Shown one piece after another: positions 18,764 through 28,124 of a DNA stretch of 64,000 bases. This stretch comes from Rhizobium sp. Leaf371 (GTDB lineage Bacteria; Pseudomonadota; Alphaproteobacteria; Rhizobiales; Rhizobiaceae). The stretch spans positions 254,765 through 318,764 of the forward strand of contig NZ_LMQB01000028.1 of assembly GCF_001424045.1 (NCBI RefSeq). Reading direction: 5' to 3'. Each line of letters starts with the position of its first letter. Within the stretch, counting starts at the first letter, position 1. The notes beneath the pieces were generated by a model that saw only the letters and a program-made list of their open reading frames with translations, made no database searches and had not been told where the DNA came from. The position numbers and the translations under genes were made by a program.

Positions 18764-19552
18764 CTATCCCTCCGTCACCTCCGGCCACAATGCGGCGGTG
18801 GCCTCCAGAAGCGATGCGGTGCCTGCCGCGATCCAGGGAATGTCGGTCTCGCCGTCCGGGCCGGTGCGCAGTCCGATGCGGACGTCGAGACCGGCCTCGC
18901 GGGCAAGCACGGCGCCGCCGGCGATGTCCCACATGGTGGTCAATTTCTGGAGGTGCCCGTCGAAGATGCCGCGGGCGGCGAACACCAGCGAGACCGACGT
19001 GGTGTGCAGCGCTTCGACCACCCATCCGGCTTCGCGCAGGCCGGTGTGCAGCGCCCCGATCTCCGCGATGTCGTCCTTTGCGCTGTCGCCGAGCGAGACG
19101 ACGCGGACGTCGCTGAGGGGCGCTCCGCGGGCAAGTGGCGCGCCGTTGCGCAGCAGGCCGGTACCCTCGGCGGCGCCGTAGACTTCGCCGAACACGGGGA
19201 GGGCGACCACGCCGAGATCGGGACGCCCGTCGGTGACATGCCCGAGCGAGATGCCCCAGAGCGGCGATCCGCGCAGAAAGTTCGCGGTGCCGTCGATCGG
19301 ATCGATGATCCAGTAGGCGTTTCCACCCGCGCCACCGAGCTCTTCACCGACGATGGCTTCTCCCGGAAAGGCTGCAGCAAGCCGTTTCCGGATCAGGGTC
19401 TCGATACTGGTATCGGCTTCGGAAACGAAATCCTGGAAACCCTTTTCCCGCGTGGCGATCGTCTCGCGGGCGGCAAAGAAGGTCATCGCCTCGTGCAGGG
19501 CCTCTTCCACGATGCCCGTCGCCCTTGCCAGGCGGTTTTCTGCCTCCGTCAT
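18764..19552 (-). CDS. Inositol-monophosphatase-family phosphatase
   Basis: A 262-residue member of the Mg-dependent inositol monophosphatase/FBPase superfamily. Metal-binding motifs are present in order: VGEELGG near residue 67, WIIDPIDGTANF near 80, and WDIAGGAVLAREAGLD near 205. It hydrolyses a sugar or polyol phosphate in the cytosol. Its start overlaps the stop of the glycerophosphodiesterase gene by ATGA (19549-19552), and it is the last gene of the binding-protein-dependent transporter operon. This context suggests it dephosphorylates the product of the imported phosphodiester. The substrate is not certain. Confidence 0.92.
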   Translation of the reverse strand: MTEAENRLARATGIVEEALHEAMTFFAARETIATREKGFQDFVSEADTSIETLIRKRLAAAFPGEAIVGEELGGAGGNAYWIIDPIDGTANFLRGSPLWGISLGHVTDGRPDLGVVALPVFGEVYGAAEGTGLLRNGAPLARGAPLSDVRVVSLGDSAKDDIAEIGALHTGLREAGWVVEALHTTSVSLVFAARGIFDGHLQKLTTMWDIAGGAVLAREAGLDVRIGLRTGPDGETDIPWIAAGTASLLEATAALWPEVTEG

Positions 19553-20472
19553 GCCGAAGCTCCCTCCTGTCGGGTCGCCCAGGCCCGGAAGGCCTCGACC
19601 TCGTCGGTCTGGATGGCGCCGACGCCCGCCTGAGCCAGCCGGCCCCAGACCGACTGTGGATCGCGAAGGGCCCGGCTGTCGTTGTAGTCGAGGCAGTGGG
19701 AAACATCGAGCGTATTGATCCAGACGCGGATGTTCTGGCGGTCGAGTTCGTCGCGTGCCGCGGCCACATCGTCGAGATCGTCGAACCGGACCTCGATCAT
19801 CGGCGCGCGGAGCGGCGCGATGCGCCGGAGATCCTCGGCAAAGCGCCCCTTGCGCACCCGGAACATCGGCATGTGCGGGATCTGGCCGAACCAGTCCTCG
19901 CCGAGCAGCGGGAAGGTCGTCGCGTCGATGTCGATATCGGTCTTGACGAGGACCTGCGCTGCGACGCCGAGGCGAAGCACCGTTTCCATGACGCGCGGAA
20001 GATCGCGCTCAAACTTCGTGTCGATGTTGACCGCGATGCGCCCGCGTGCGGCCTCCAGGATCTCTTCCAGCGTCGGCACGGGTTCGGCCGCCGGCGCGGC
20101 GTTTTTGCCCCCGGCGCCGACCTTCAGTCGGGCCTTCCGGACGATCTCGAACGGCAATTCGGCGACGATGCCGGAGCCGGTCGTCGTGCGCTCCAGCGTC
20201 TTGTCATGGATGACGACGAGGTGCCCGTCGGCGGTTGCCTGGGTGTCGATCTCGACCATCTCGACGCCAAGCGCGATGGCGGCTTCGATCGAGGCGATCG
20301 AATTCTCCGCCGTCGTCTTCCAGAAGCCGCGATGGGCGATGGTGAGGATGCCGGGATTGTCGCGCGAGGCCATGAGGAGGACGTCGGGCCGGTGCGACGG
20401 GGTGGCGGCGAGGCGGCTTTGCGAGTTGGGCATGAGGTCTTGCTTTCGGCTGGTGGGAAGGCTTGTGGACAT
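19549..20472 (-). CDS. Glycerophosphodiester phosphodiesterase family protein
   Basis: A 307-residue GDPD-fold enzyme. The family motif HRG is in ILTIAHRGFWKTTAENS near residue 46, the metal ligands lie in EMVEIDTQATADGHLVV near 71, and the second catalytic His in VVIHDKTLERTT. It hydrolyses glycerophosphodiesters or a related phosphodiester. There is no signal peptide, so it would act on the imported molecule. The ATG overlaps the permease stop by one base, and an internal ATG at residue 14 is a possible alternative start. Position between the importer and the phosphatase supports a shared catabolic role. Confidence 0.9.
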   Translation of the reverse strand: MSTSLPTSRKQDLMPNSQSRLAATPSHRPDVLLMASRDNPGILTIAHRGFWKTTAENSIASIEAAIALGVEMVEIDTQATADGHLVVIHDKTLERTTTGSGIVAELPFEIVRKARLKVGAGGKNAAPAAEPVPTLEEILEAARGRIAVNIDTKFERDLPRVMETVLRLGVAAQVLVKTDIDIDATTFPLLGEDWFGQIPHMPMFRVRKGRFAEDLRRIAPLRAPMIEVRFDDLDDVAAARDELDRQNIRVWINTLDVSHCLDYNDSRALRDPQSVWGRLAQAGVGAIQTDEVEAFRAWATRQEGASA

Positions 20473-21341
20473 CAGATCTTGCCCATGCCCGCGGCCATCA
20501 GGTCGTCGCGCAGCACGCGGCCGGCGATGACGAAGACGATGAGGGCGGGCAGGAGCAGGAGGAAGGAGACGATGGAGGCGAGCGGCAGCTGCATCGAATA
20601 GGGATCGAGATACATGTAGAGCTTGATCGGAAGGGTCTCGACCACGGGAGCGCCGACGATGAACGACTTGTCGAACTCCTCGAAGCTGCCGACGAAGGAC
20701 ATGAGACCGCCGGCGAGAAGGCCGGGCACGGCTAGCGGCAGCACGATGTGCCTGACGATGCCGGGCGTGCCGGCGCCGAGCGAGCGGGCGGCGTGGATCA
20801 GGTCGTCGGGAATGGTCTCGAGCGCGGCCGTCATCAGGCGGATCATCAGCGGCAGGGTGCCGACGATCTGGACGAGGATGACTCCGGCCACCGAATAGGC
20901 GAGCCCGAGCGCGAGGAAGATCTGCCCGATGCCGACGGCCACCACGATGCCGGGGATGATGATCGGCGCGAGGATGAAGACCTCCACCACCCGTTTCAGC
21001 CGAAAGGGAAACCGCGCCATGGCCCAGGCCGTGGGCAAGGCGATGATCGCCGTGGCGAAGGTGACGACGATCGCGATGACGACGCTGTTGATCGCCGCGC
21101 GCAACAGCCCGTCATCGGCGAGCACGTCCGCCCATCTCGCCGCTGTATAGGCCTGCGGCAGCAGGTTCGGCGGGCGCCAGCCGTCGGCGATGCTCCAGAG
21201 GAACATCAGGCCGAGCGGAAGGGCGATCGCCAGGAACAGCGAGGCATAGAGGCTGATCGCGACCGGGAGCCGGTCGTCGCTCGTGAAGCGCAAGCTGCGG
21301 GCTTGGCGAAGCGCTGGCGCGTGGTCTGAAAGGGCGGTCAT
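20472..21341 (-). CDS. ABC transporter inner-membrane permease (PotC/ThiP-like)
   Basis: A 289-residue permease with six predicted helices and the cytoplasmic EAA-type loop AARSLGAGTPGIVRHIVLPL near residue 196, which contacts the ATPase. It belongs to the binding-protein-dependent group that includes polyamine, iron and 2-aminoethylphosphonate importers. ATG at 21341 overlaps the preceding permease stop by ATGA. The start before MTALSDHAP was rejected as it lies in the partner gene. Confidence 0.92.
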   Translation of the reverse strand: MTALSDHAPALRQARSLRFTSDDRLPVAISLYASLFLAIALPLGLMFLWSIADGWRPPNLLPQAYTAARWADVLADDGLLRAAINSVVIAIVVTFATAIIALPTAWAMARFPFRLKRVVEVFILAPIIIPGIVVAVGIGQIFLALGLAYSVAGVILVQIVGTLPLMIRLMTAALETIPDDLIHAARSLGAGTPGIVRHIVLPLAVPGLLAGGLMSFVGSFEEFDKSFIVGAPVVETLPIKLYMYLDPYSMQLPLASIVSFLLLLPALIVFVIAGRVLRDDLMAAGMGKI

Positions 21342-22198
21342 CGGGCGTCTCCGCGTCCATGCGCATCGCCGATGCGCGATGTGAGGGTGTAGTAGGCGAC
21401 GAGTACGGCGACCGCGAAGGCGCTGAGCACCATGCCCATGGCGAAAACCTGAGGAAAGCGGCCGAGGTTGAATTCCTCGACCATCAGCACCGACAGCGGC
21501 CTTGCGGTCGGCGGGCCGACGATATCGGGGATGGCATAGGAGCCCATGGAGCCGATGAAGGTGAGGAGCACGGCCGCCGTGATACCGGGCATCGCAAGCG
21601 GGACCTCCACGAAGAAGAACGTGGCAAGGCGTGACGCCCCGAGCGTTCTCCCGGCAAAACGGATATCTTCCGGGATCGCGGCGAAGGCACTGGTGATGAT
21701 CAGCGTCATGAAGGGGATCTGCTTCCAGACGCTGGCGAGAATGACGCCGACGCCCCAATCGTCCCGCACGAGCTTCGGCAGGCCGAAACCGAGCGGGGCG
21801 ATCGCCCGATCGATAAAACCGCCGCGTTCGAAGAGCACGATGATCATCAGGCCGACGATGATGCCCGGCACCGCGAGTGGCAGCTTGTAGAGGCCGCTGA
21901 ACAGCTTTCGCCCGACGAAATGCCGCCGGATGGCCAGCGACAACGGCACGGAGACGAGGAGCGAGACGACGACCGGCGCCACCCCGAAATAGATGGACGT
22001 GCCGAGACCGCGCAGCATGGAGGGCCGCGTGAAGATGCGGCTGTACCAGTCGAGCGTGAAGCTGCCGTCCTCCAGGCGCAGGCTGCCGATGAAGGCGGAG
22101 GCGAGCGGCCCGCCGAAGAAGAGGAGGAGATAGCCGACGCCGGGCGCCAGAAGCAGCGGCAGGAGCATGCGCCGATCGCGCAGGAGCATCGACATCAT
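21338..22198 (-). CDS. ABC transporter inner-membrane permease (PotB-like)
   Basis: A 286-residue permease with six hydrophobic segments and the EAA loop AGRTLGASRLATFFFVEVPL near residue 178. It pairs with the next permease to form the membrane channel of the importer. ATG 22198 overlaps the ATPase stop by ATGA; two further methionines lie within four codons, so the start could be a few residues later. Co-transcribed with the ATPase upstream. Confidence 0.92.
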   Translation of the reverse strand: MMSMLLRDRRMLLPLLLAPGVGYLLLFFGGPLASAFIGSLRLEDGSFTLDWYSRIFTRPSMLRGLGTSIYFGVAPVVVSLLVSVPLSLAIRRHFVGRKLFSGLYKLPLAVPGIIVGLMIIVLFERGGFIDRAIAPLGFGLPKLVRDDWGVGVILASVWKQIPFMTLIITSAFAAIPEDIRFAGRTLGASRLATFFFVEVPLAMPGITAAVLLTFIGSMGSYAIPDIVGPPTARPLSVLMVEEFNLGRFPQVFAMGMVLSAFAVAVLVAYYTLTSRIGDAHGRGDAR

Positions 22199-23262
22199 GC
22201 CGCCTCCCGGTCGGGGGCGCGGTCCTCGAGCAGCGGCAGGCGGTCCGGAAAACTCAGCGCGACGGTGCGGCCGGGCTCGATCAGCGCATCGCCGCCCGCC
22301 TGGCTCACCTTCAGGAGCGTATCGCCGATGGCCACCGTGTAGAGCGCGCTCGCACCCATGAAGGAAACGCCGGCGACCGTTGCCGGCGCGCATGAGCCGG
22401 TGTCCCGCCCGCCGCGATCGCAGGCGCGGATGCCGATGCTTTCGGGGCGCACGGACACCTGGCCCGGGCCTGCGGCGTCTTCGGCCAGATCGACCAACTG
22501 TCCCCAGGGCAGGTGCGCCTTGCGGCCGGACGCGGTGACGGCGAGAAGGTTGGTCTGTCCGAGGAAACCGGCCGTGAAGGCCTGTCGCGGCGATCGGTAG
22601 AGCTCCAGCGGCGTCCCGACCTCGATCACGCGGCCGGCATTCATGACGACGATCCGGTCCGACATGGCCATCGCCTCGGCCTGGTCGTGCGTGACGTAGA
22701 GGCTGGTCGCGCCGATGCGCCGGTGCAGCGCAACGAGTTCGTGGCGCAGCGTGTCGCGCAGTTTCGCATCGAGATTGGACAGCGGCTCGTCGAAGAGCAG
22801 CAGGTTCGGCTGCATGACGATGGCGCGGGCCAGCGCAACGCGCTGCTGCTGCCCGCCGGAAAGCTGGCGCGGCATGCGGCTCGACAGGCCCGTCAGCGTG
22901 CAGATCTCCATGGCATGTGCGATCCGCCTTTGCTGCTCCGCCTTGGCCACGTTCTTCATTCGCAGGCCGAAGCGAAGGTTCTGCTCCACGGTCATATGCG
23001 GAAAGAGGGCGTAGGATTGAAACACCATGGCGATGTCGCGCCGTTCCGGCGGCAGCATATCGATGCGCTTTCCGGCAAGGCGGATCTCGCCGCCGCTCTG
23101 CTGGCTGATGCCCATAACGATCCGCAGGAGCGAGGACTTTCCGCATCCGGACGGGCCGAGAATGGTGACGAACTCGCCCTCGTCGACGGACAGCGAGACC
23201 GGATGAAGGGCACGGCTGGCGCCGTAATCCTTGGTGATATCGGTGATCTCAAGCATGCTCAT
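22195..23262 (-). CDS. ABC importer ATP-binding protein with TOBE-like C-terminus
   Basis: A 355-residue ATPase of the PotA/UgpC/FbpC class. Walker [10 protein letters not shown] near residue 36, Q-loop [14 protein letters not shown] near 81, signature [15 protein letters not shown] near 134, Walker [13 protein letters not shown] near 154, and switch His in [14 protein letters not shown]. The last 110 residues form the TOBE-type regulatory domain. It energises the two downstream permeases. 98 bases separate it from the binding-protein gene. Confidence 0.94.
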   Translation of the reverse strand: MSMLEITDITKDYGASRALHPVSLSVDEGEFVTILGPSGCGKSSLLRIVMGISQQSGGEIRLAGKRIDMLPPERRDIAMVFQSYALFPHMTVEQNLRFGLRMKNVAKAEQQRRIAHAMEICTLTGLSSRMPRQLSGGQQQRVALARAIVMQPNLLLFDEPLSNLDAKLRDTLRHELVALHRRIGATSLYVTHDQAEAMAMSDRIVVMNAGRVIEVGTPLELYRSPRQAFTAGFLGQTNLLAVTASGRKAHLPWGQLVDLAEDAAGPGQVSVRPESIGIRACDRGGRDTGSCAPATVAGVSFMGASALYTVAIGDTLLKVSQAGGDALIEPGRTVALSFPDRLPLLEDRAPDREAA

Positions 23263-23360
23263 GGCGGTTTCCTGATGGATCGATCGGGGCGGCGTCGAGG
23301 GAGGATCGCGGCTTGCGCAGCCCCGGCAGCGACATGCCGCCGCCGGGGATGGCCGAACGG

Positions 23361-24590
23361 CTATTGGTTGAGGACCTTCTCATCCAGCACGTTGGACAGC
23401 GCGGTGGCCATGTCCCAGAAGGGCGTGACGGTGAGGCGCGGATAGACGCTGGCCGGCAGCATCTGCGCTTGCTTGTCGGCCGGCACCTGGGCGCTCGTCA
23501 CATCCGTGCGCGGCGAGCGCGAGGCCTTGGTCTCGAGCTTCCAGAGCTGAAAATCCTTGCTCATCGCCAGGTCGATCAGGAGAAGAGCCGCGGCCACATG
23601 CCGGGCGTTGGCCGGCACGAACATCGCATCGCCCGAACCGACCTGACCCTTTTCGAGCAGGGTCAGCCGCATGGTTTCCGGGAGCTGCTTCGTCCCGAGG
23701 AAGGTCATCACCTGATCCTCCCAGACCGTACCCATGGCAAGCTGGCGATTGTTGATGAGGTTCAGCGTATCCGCATTGCCGTTGGTCAGTTCGGCGACGG
23801 CCAGCAGACGACGGTAATAGTCCCAGACCGGGTCGAGGCAATCCGTGTCCATGGCCCAGTCCTCGGCCTCTTGCGCGGTCTGGCGCGTGTCGGTCAGCTG
23901 CGTCTTGCAGTCGCCGGTGAGACGGTCGAGCGCCAACGAATAGAGAAACCCGCTGCCCGAACCGCCCTTGGCCGGCGAGGTGATGCCGACGCGCTTGGGG
24001 TTCTTTTCTGCCCAGACGAGCAGATCCTCGAAGGTCCCGGGCACGTCCGAAGCCGCGACCACGGCGCTGTCATACCCGATGGCGGTCTGGTTGAGATGGA
24101 CGAGCGGGAAGCTGCCGCCATGGGGCTTGCCGAAGACGCTGTCGCTCAGAACCGGGTCGTAGTGGTCCATATTGGGCAGGATCTTCGTCAACGCGATCTT
24201 GCCGACGACACCCTTGGACGACAGCAGCGGATAACCGCCGCCCCCTGCGAAATAGACATCGACCGGAGAATCCTGGCCGGCGGCCTGCACGGCGATGAGC
24301 TGCTGGTTCGCCTGGTCGCCCTTCACGTCGCTATAGGTGACCTTGATGCCGTATGTCTCCTCGAAGCGGCGGATGAGTTCCTTCCACGTATCGCCGAAGC
24401 TGCCGGCGAAGTTGTACATCGTCACCGCGCCTTCGGCCTTCGCCGCAGGCACGACGATGTCGTAGAAATTCTCGCGGGTGACCGACGAGAGATCGAAGCT
24501 GAGGTTCTTCATGTTGGTTTCGGCGCCACGTGCGGGCACGGTGGCTGCCGTCAGCATCAAGGCAGTCGCTGCAAGAAGGGTCCGGAACAT
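23361..24590 (-). CDS. Periplasmic extracellular solute-binding protein
   Basis: A 409-residue type 2 binding protein with a Sec signal peptide (about residues 1-23, cleavage near VPARG-AE). The mature part includes GAVTMYNFAGSFGDTW and GIKVTYSDVKGDQANQ, similar in style to the YnjB/polyamine/phosphonate binding proteins. It is the first gene of the importer operon and is divergent from the ROK regulator gene across 216 bases. The ligand is not evident. The downstream phosphodiesterase and phosphatase favour a phosphodiester such as a glycerophospho-polyol. Confidence 0.9.
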   Translation of the reverse strand: MFRTLLAATALMLTAATVPARGAETNMKNLSFDLSSVTRENFYDIVVPAAKAEGAVTMYNFAGSFGDTWKELIRRFEETYGIKVTYSDVKGDQANQQLIAVQAAGQDSPVDVYFAGGGGYPLLSSKGVVGKIALTKILPNMDHYDPVLSDSVFGKPHGGSFPLVHLNQTAIGYDSAVVAASDVPGTFEDLLVWAEKNPKRVGITSPAKGGSGSGFLYSLALDRLTGDCKTQLTDTRQTAQEAEDWAMDTDCLDPVWDYYRRLLAVAELTNGNADTLNLINNRQLAMGTVWEDQVMTFLGTKQLPETMRLTLLEKGQVGSGDAMFVPANARHVAAALLLIDLAMSKDFQLWKLETKASRSPRTDVTSAQVPADKQAQMLPASVYPRLTVTPFWDMATALSNVLDEKVLNQ

Positions 24591-24806
24591 GGGGTCTCCT
24601 GTGATCCGAGGAAGGGTCGTGATGGGGCTGTCGTGCCTCTGGAGGCATGCGCGTTGACGTCGGCGGAGTAATACTACGCCTTGAGTGTAATATTTATGAC
24701 GGTTTGATGAATTTCACGATTTGCCTTGCCGGTCGTTGCCGGGCGGGACCCGGCGCGATATCCAGCGGCCGTGACGTGAGAGCCGAGACGGCCGGAGGAC
24801 GAGGAC

Positions 24807-25946
24807 ATGCCAGCGGAACGGGACGCGCTTTCGCAGATGCCGCTGGCCAGCGACAACGAGCGCATGATCCTCGATGTCCTGCGTCGCCACGGCGCGATGG
24901 CGCGATCGACCATCACGAGCCACACGAACCTGACGCAGCAGTCGGTCCACCGGCTGGTCGAGGGGCTGGTAGAGCGTGGCCTGTTGCGAACCGGGGCGCC
25001 GATCGGCGGCATGCGGGGTCAGCCGAGCCCGACGATCGAACTGGCGCGCGGCGGGGCAAGCGCGATCGGCCTCTCCGTCAACACGGACTCGGTCGTCCTC
25101 TGCATCACCGATCTTGCCTGCGACATCATCGTGCACGAGAGGATGGACCTGAACCCGAGCGACCGGGAAACGACCCTGCAGGCGATCTCCACACGGCTCG
25201 ACGCGCTGCTGGAGCAATACCGGGTTCCGAAAAGCACCCTTGCCGGGCTGGGCTTTTCGATGTCGGGTTTCTTCGTGTCGGAGGATCGCGCCTTCAATGC
25301 ACCGGAACCGCTCGCCGACTGGTCCTTGCGCAATCTGCGCCCGGAGCTGGAACAGGCGTTCGGCCTGCCGGTCTGGCTGGAGAACAACGCGACGACGGCG
25401 GCGATCGGCGAGAGCATGCGGGGCGTCGGCCTCTGGTGCCGGACCTTCGCCTTCCTCTCCTTCAACTATGGCTTCGGCGGCGGTCTGATCCTCGACGGCA
25501 AGCCGTTCCACGGCTTCCATGGCAATGCCGGCGAGCTCAGCGGCATCTACATGCCCGGCGAATCCGAACGACGCCCGGCGTTGCAATATCTTCTGGCGCG
25601 GCTGCAGGAGAACGGCATCGACATCGATAGCGTGGAAGTGCTGCGCCGGGATTTCGACCCATCATGGCCGGGCGTCGAGGCCTGGCTGACGGACACCATG
25701 CCGCAGGTCGATCGCCTGATCGCAACGCTCATCGCCGTGCTCGACCCCCAGGCCATCGTCTTCGGCGGCCAGCTTCCGCCCGCCCTCGGCCGCATGATGA
25801 TCGAGCGCGCCCATCTTCCCTCCGCGCGCATCCACCGCTACGGCATCGGGCCGCCCGAGGCGCAACTCGTGCTCAGCGAAACCGCCGGCGACCCCGCCGC
25901 CATCGGCGCCGCCGTCCTGCCGCTGAAGCTGCGGTATTTTGCGTGA
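24807..25946 (+). CDS. ROK-family transcriptional regulator
   Basis: A 379-residue NagC/XylR-type repressor. The N-terminal winged helix (about residues 15-75) contains ARSTITSHTNLTQQSVHRLV. The ROK domain follows, with LGFSMSGFF near 150 and ENNATTAAIGES near 192. The cysteine-rich zinc motif (GH...C-x-C-G...C) of many ROK repressors is missing: the equivalent GNAGELSGIYMPGE is followed by no cysteines. It is divergent from the binding-protein gene and probably controls that operon. The intergenic stretch 24668-24695 has two GTAATA repeats that might be part of its operator. Confidence 0.92.
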   Translation: MPAERDALSQMPLASDNERMILDVLRRHGAMARSTITSHTNLTQQSVHRLVEGLVERGLLRTGAPIGGMRGQPSPTIELARGGASAIGLSVNTDSVVLCITDLACDIIVHERMDLNPSDRETTLQAISTRLDALLEQYRVPKSTLAGLGFSMSGFFVSEDRAFNAPEPLADWSLRNLRPELEQAFGLPVWLENNATTAAIGESMRGVGLWCRTFAFLSFNYGFGGGLILDGKPFHGFHGNAGELSGIYMPGESERRPALQYLLARLQENGIDIDSVEVLRRDFDPSWPGVEAWLTDTMPQVDRLIATLIAVLDPQAIVFGGQLPPALGRMMIERAHLPSARIHRYGIGPPEAQLVLSETAGDPAAIGAAVLPLKLRYFA

Positions 25947-26118
25947 GTCACGCTGATGAACACATCGGTGATGCCGTGGGCACTTTTCGACTGATCAAGG
26001 CGATGCTTTGAGTCCAAGTTGAGCGCAAAGCCTTGAATGAGGCAAACGCCGATGCAGCACTGTTTGCTCGTCCGAGAGCAATCCAAACGCAATCACGCTT
26101 GCGACGTCGTTGCTACCT

Positions 26119-27030
26119 CTACCGCTCGAACGGCTCGCCGAGCGAGGCGACGCCGTTGAGTTTGAGGAGGCGCCGGTCGGCCGAGATGATGCCGAGGACG
26201 ATGATGGTGACGAGGTAGGGGAGGCTGGACAGGAGTTGCGAGGGCAGGTCGAGGCCTGTGGCCTGTGCGGCAAGCGACATCAGCGACACCGCCCCGAACA
26301 GGCAGGCGCCGAGGAAGATGCGGCCGGCGAGCCAGGTGCCGAACACGACGAGCGCGATCGCGATCCATCCGCGGCCGGCGATCATGCCGTCGGCCCAGAG
26401 CGGCGTGTAGACCGCGGCCGCATAGGCGCCGGCAAAGCCCGCCATCATGCCGCCGAAGGCGATGGCCGCGACCCGCACGGCGATCACGGGATAGCCGATC
26501 GCATGGGCCGCCTTCGGGTTCTCTCCGACCGCGCGAAGGACGAGCCCGACCCGGGTCAAGGCAAAGGTGGCCCAGATCGCCAGCGTCGCGGCAAGGGACA
26601 GCCAGACGACCATGTCCTGCACGAAGAGACCGCCGACGATCGGGATTTCGGACAGGCCGGGCACGGCAAGTTTCGGCAGGCCCTTGATCGTCAGGCTCTC
26701 GTAGCTTTTGCCGAACAGCGCCGAGAGGCCCTGTCCGAGAATGCCGATAGCAAGACCGGTGGCGACCTGATTGGCCCGAAAGCCGAGAGCGACGAAGGCG
26801 AAGACGAGCGAGAGGAGAGCACTCGCCGCACCCGCCGCGAGGAACCCGAGGATATGGCCCCCGCCGTGATAGACGGTGATGAAGGCGATGACGGCGCCGA
26901 GCGCCATGAGGCCTTCCACCCCCAGATTGAGGACGCCGGCGCGCTCGACCACCATTTCGCCGAGCGCTGCGAGCAGGAAGGGGGTGGCCGCGGCCAGCAT
27001 GCCGGCCAGGATGAACTCGATCGCGTTCAT
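26119..27030 (-). CDS. BMP-type nucleoside ABC importer permease (second)
   Basis: A 303-residue permease of the BPD_transp_2 family (YufQ/NupC-like half of basic membrane protein importers). Eight or so hydrophobic segments; AERAGVLNLGVEGLMALGA near residue 28 is the conserved family signature. With the upstream permease, ATPase and BMP protein it forms a nucleoside or purine-type importer. ATG overlaps the previous stop by ATGA (27027-27030). It is the last gene of the eight-gene operon, and 172 bases without a gene separate it from the convergent ROK gene. Confidence 0.92.
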   Translation of the reverse strand: MNAIEFILAGMLAAATPFLLAALGEMVVERAGVLNLGVEGLMALGAVIAFITVYHGGGHILGFLAAGAASALLSLVFAFVALGFRANQVATGLAIGILGQGLSALFGKSYESLTIKGLPKLAVPGLSEIPIVGGLFVQDMVVWLSLAATLAIWATFALTRVGLVLRAVGENPKAAHAIGYPVIAVRVAAIAFGGMMAGFAGAYAAAVYTPLWADGMIAGRGWIAIALVVFGTWLAGRIFLGACLFGAVSLMSLAAQATGLDLPSQLLSSLPYLVTIIVLGIISADRRLLKLNGVASLGEPFER

Positions 27031-28124
27031 GTCGGGTTCCTTGTGGCGGTCGGCCAGGCGAGACGGTAGCGCACGAAGGACACCGCGATCAGATAGGACA
27101 GAAGCAGGACACCCTGGAAGACCCGCACCACGGCAATGGGCAGGTTGGCCGACACCATCGCATTGTCGCCGCCGATATAGATGACCGCCATGACCAGCGA
27201 GGAAACGATGATGCCGAGCGGATGCAGGGCCCCGAGATAGGCGACGATGATCGCGGCATAGCCGTAACCCGTGGGGATGGAGCGCTGCAACTGCCCGAGC
27301 GGGCCGGCAACCTCCGCCGCGCCGGCCAGACCCGCCGCAAAGCCGCCGATCAGGAGCGACAGCCAGATCGCGCGGCCTTCGCTGAAGCCGGCATAGCGCG
27401 CGGCGCGCGGCGCCATGCCGCCCACCTGCAGCGTGTAGCCCATGAAGCTCTTCTGCATGAACACCCAGGCGGCGAGAGACGCGGCGAAGGCGAGGAGCAG
27501 CGAGACGTTGACCCGGGTGCCCGGGATGAGGGTCGGCACCATCGCATCATATTGAAACAGCACCGATTGGGGAAAGTTGAAGCCGTTCGGGTCCTTCCAG
27601 GGCCCGAGCAGCAGAAAATAGAGAAACTGGATCGCCACCAGGCTCAGCATCAGCGAGACGAGGATCTCGTTCGCATTCAGCCGGACCCGCCAGAAGGCCG
27701 CGATCGAGGCCCAGAGTGCACCGCCGACGGCCCCGAGCAGCAGCATCGATGGCCAGATCCAGCCGCCTGTCGCCTGCGGAAACCAGACCGGAATGGCCGA
27801 GGCGAAAATGGCGCCGAGCACGAACTGGCCCTCCGCCCCGATATTGAAGACCCGCGCGCGAAAGCCGATCGCAAGCCCCTGTGCGATCAGCAGCAGGGGC
27901 CCCGTCTTCAGGAGCACCTCGGAGAAGGAGGCCCAGGACAGAAAAGGCTCGAGAAGCATCGCGTGCAGCACCGTGGCCGGATCCCGATCGATGGCCACGG
28001 ACAGGAGCAGATTGAGAAGGATCGCAACGGCGAGCGCGATCGGCGGTGCGATGAGCGTTGCGGTCAGCGACGCACGGTCGCGGCGCACGAGGGAGGGGAA
28101 GAGATCGAGGAGAGATCGTGTCAT
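27027..28124 (-). CDS. BMP-type nucleoside ABC importer permease (first)
   Basis: A 365-residue permease of the same BPD_transp_2 family (YufP-like), with about nine hydrophobic segments. The signature stretch GFRARVFNIGAEGQFVLG near residue 86 is clear. The family imports nucleosides, purines or related heterocycles. It overlaps the ATPase stop by ATGA at 28121-28124 and the next permease in the same way, so the membrane unit is made by coupled translation. Confidence 0.92.
   Translation of the reverse strand: MTRSLLDLFPSLVRRDRASLTATLIAPPIALAVAILLNLLLSVAIDRDPATVLHAMLLEPFLSWASFSEVLLKTGPLLLIAQGLAIGFRARVFNIGAEGQFVLGAIFASAIPVWFPQATGGWIWPSMLLLGAVGGALWASIAAFWRVRLNANEILVSLMLSLVAIQFLYFLLLGPWKDPNGFNFPQSVLFQYDAMVPTLIPGTRVNVSLLLAFAASLAAWVFMQKSFMGYTLQVGGMAPRAARYAGFSEGRAIWLSLLIGGFAAGLAGAAEVAGPLGQLQRSIPTGYGYAAIIVAYLGALHPLGIIVSSLVMAVIYIGGDNAMVSANLPIAVVRVFQGVLLLSYLIAVSFVRYRLAWPTATRNPT

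Noticed and set aside
24668-24695. GTAATA repeats upstream of the ROK regulator as a defined operator
   Set aside because: They are direct repeats in an AT-rich spot and do not form the palindrome expected of ROK operators, so no site was called.
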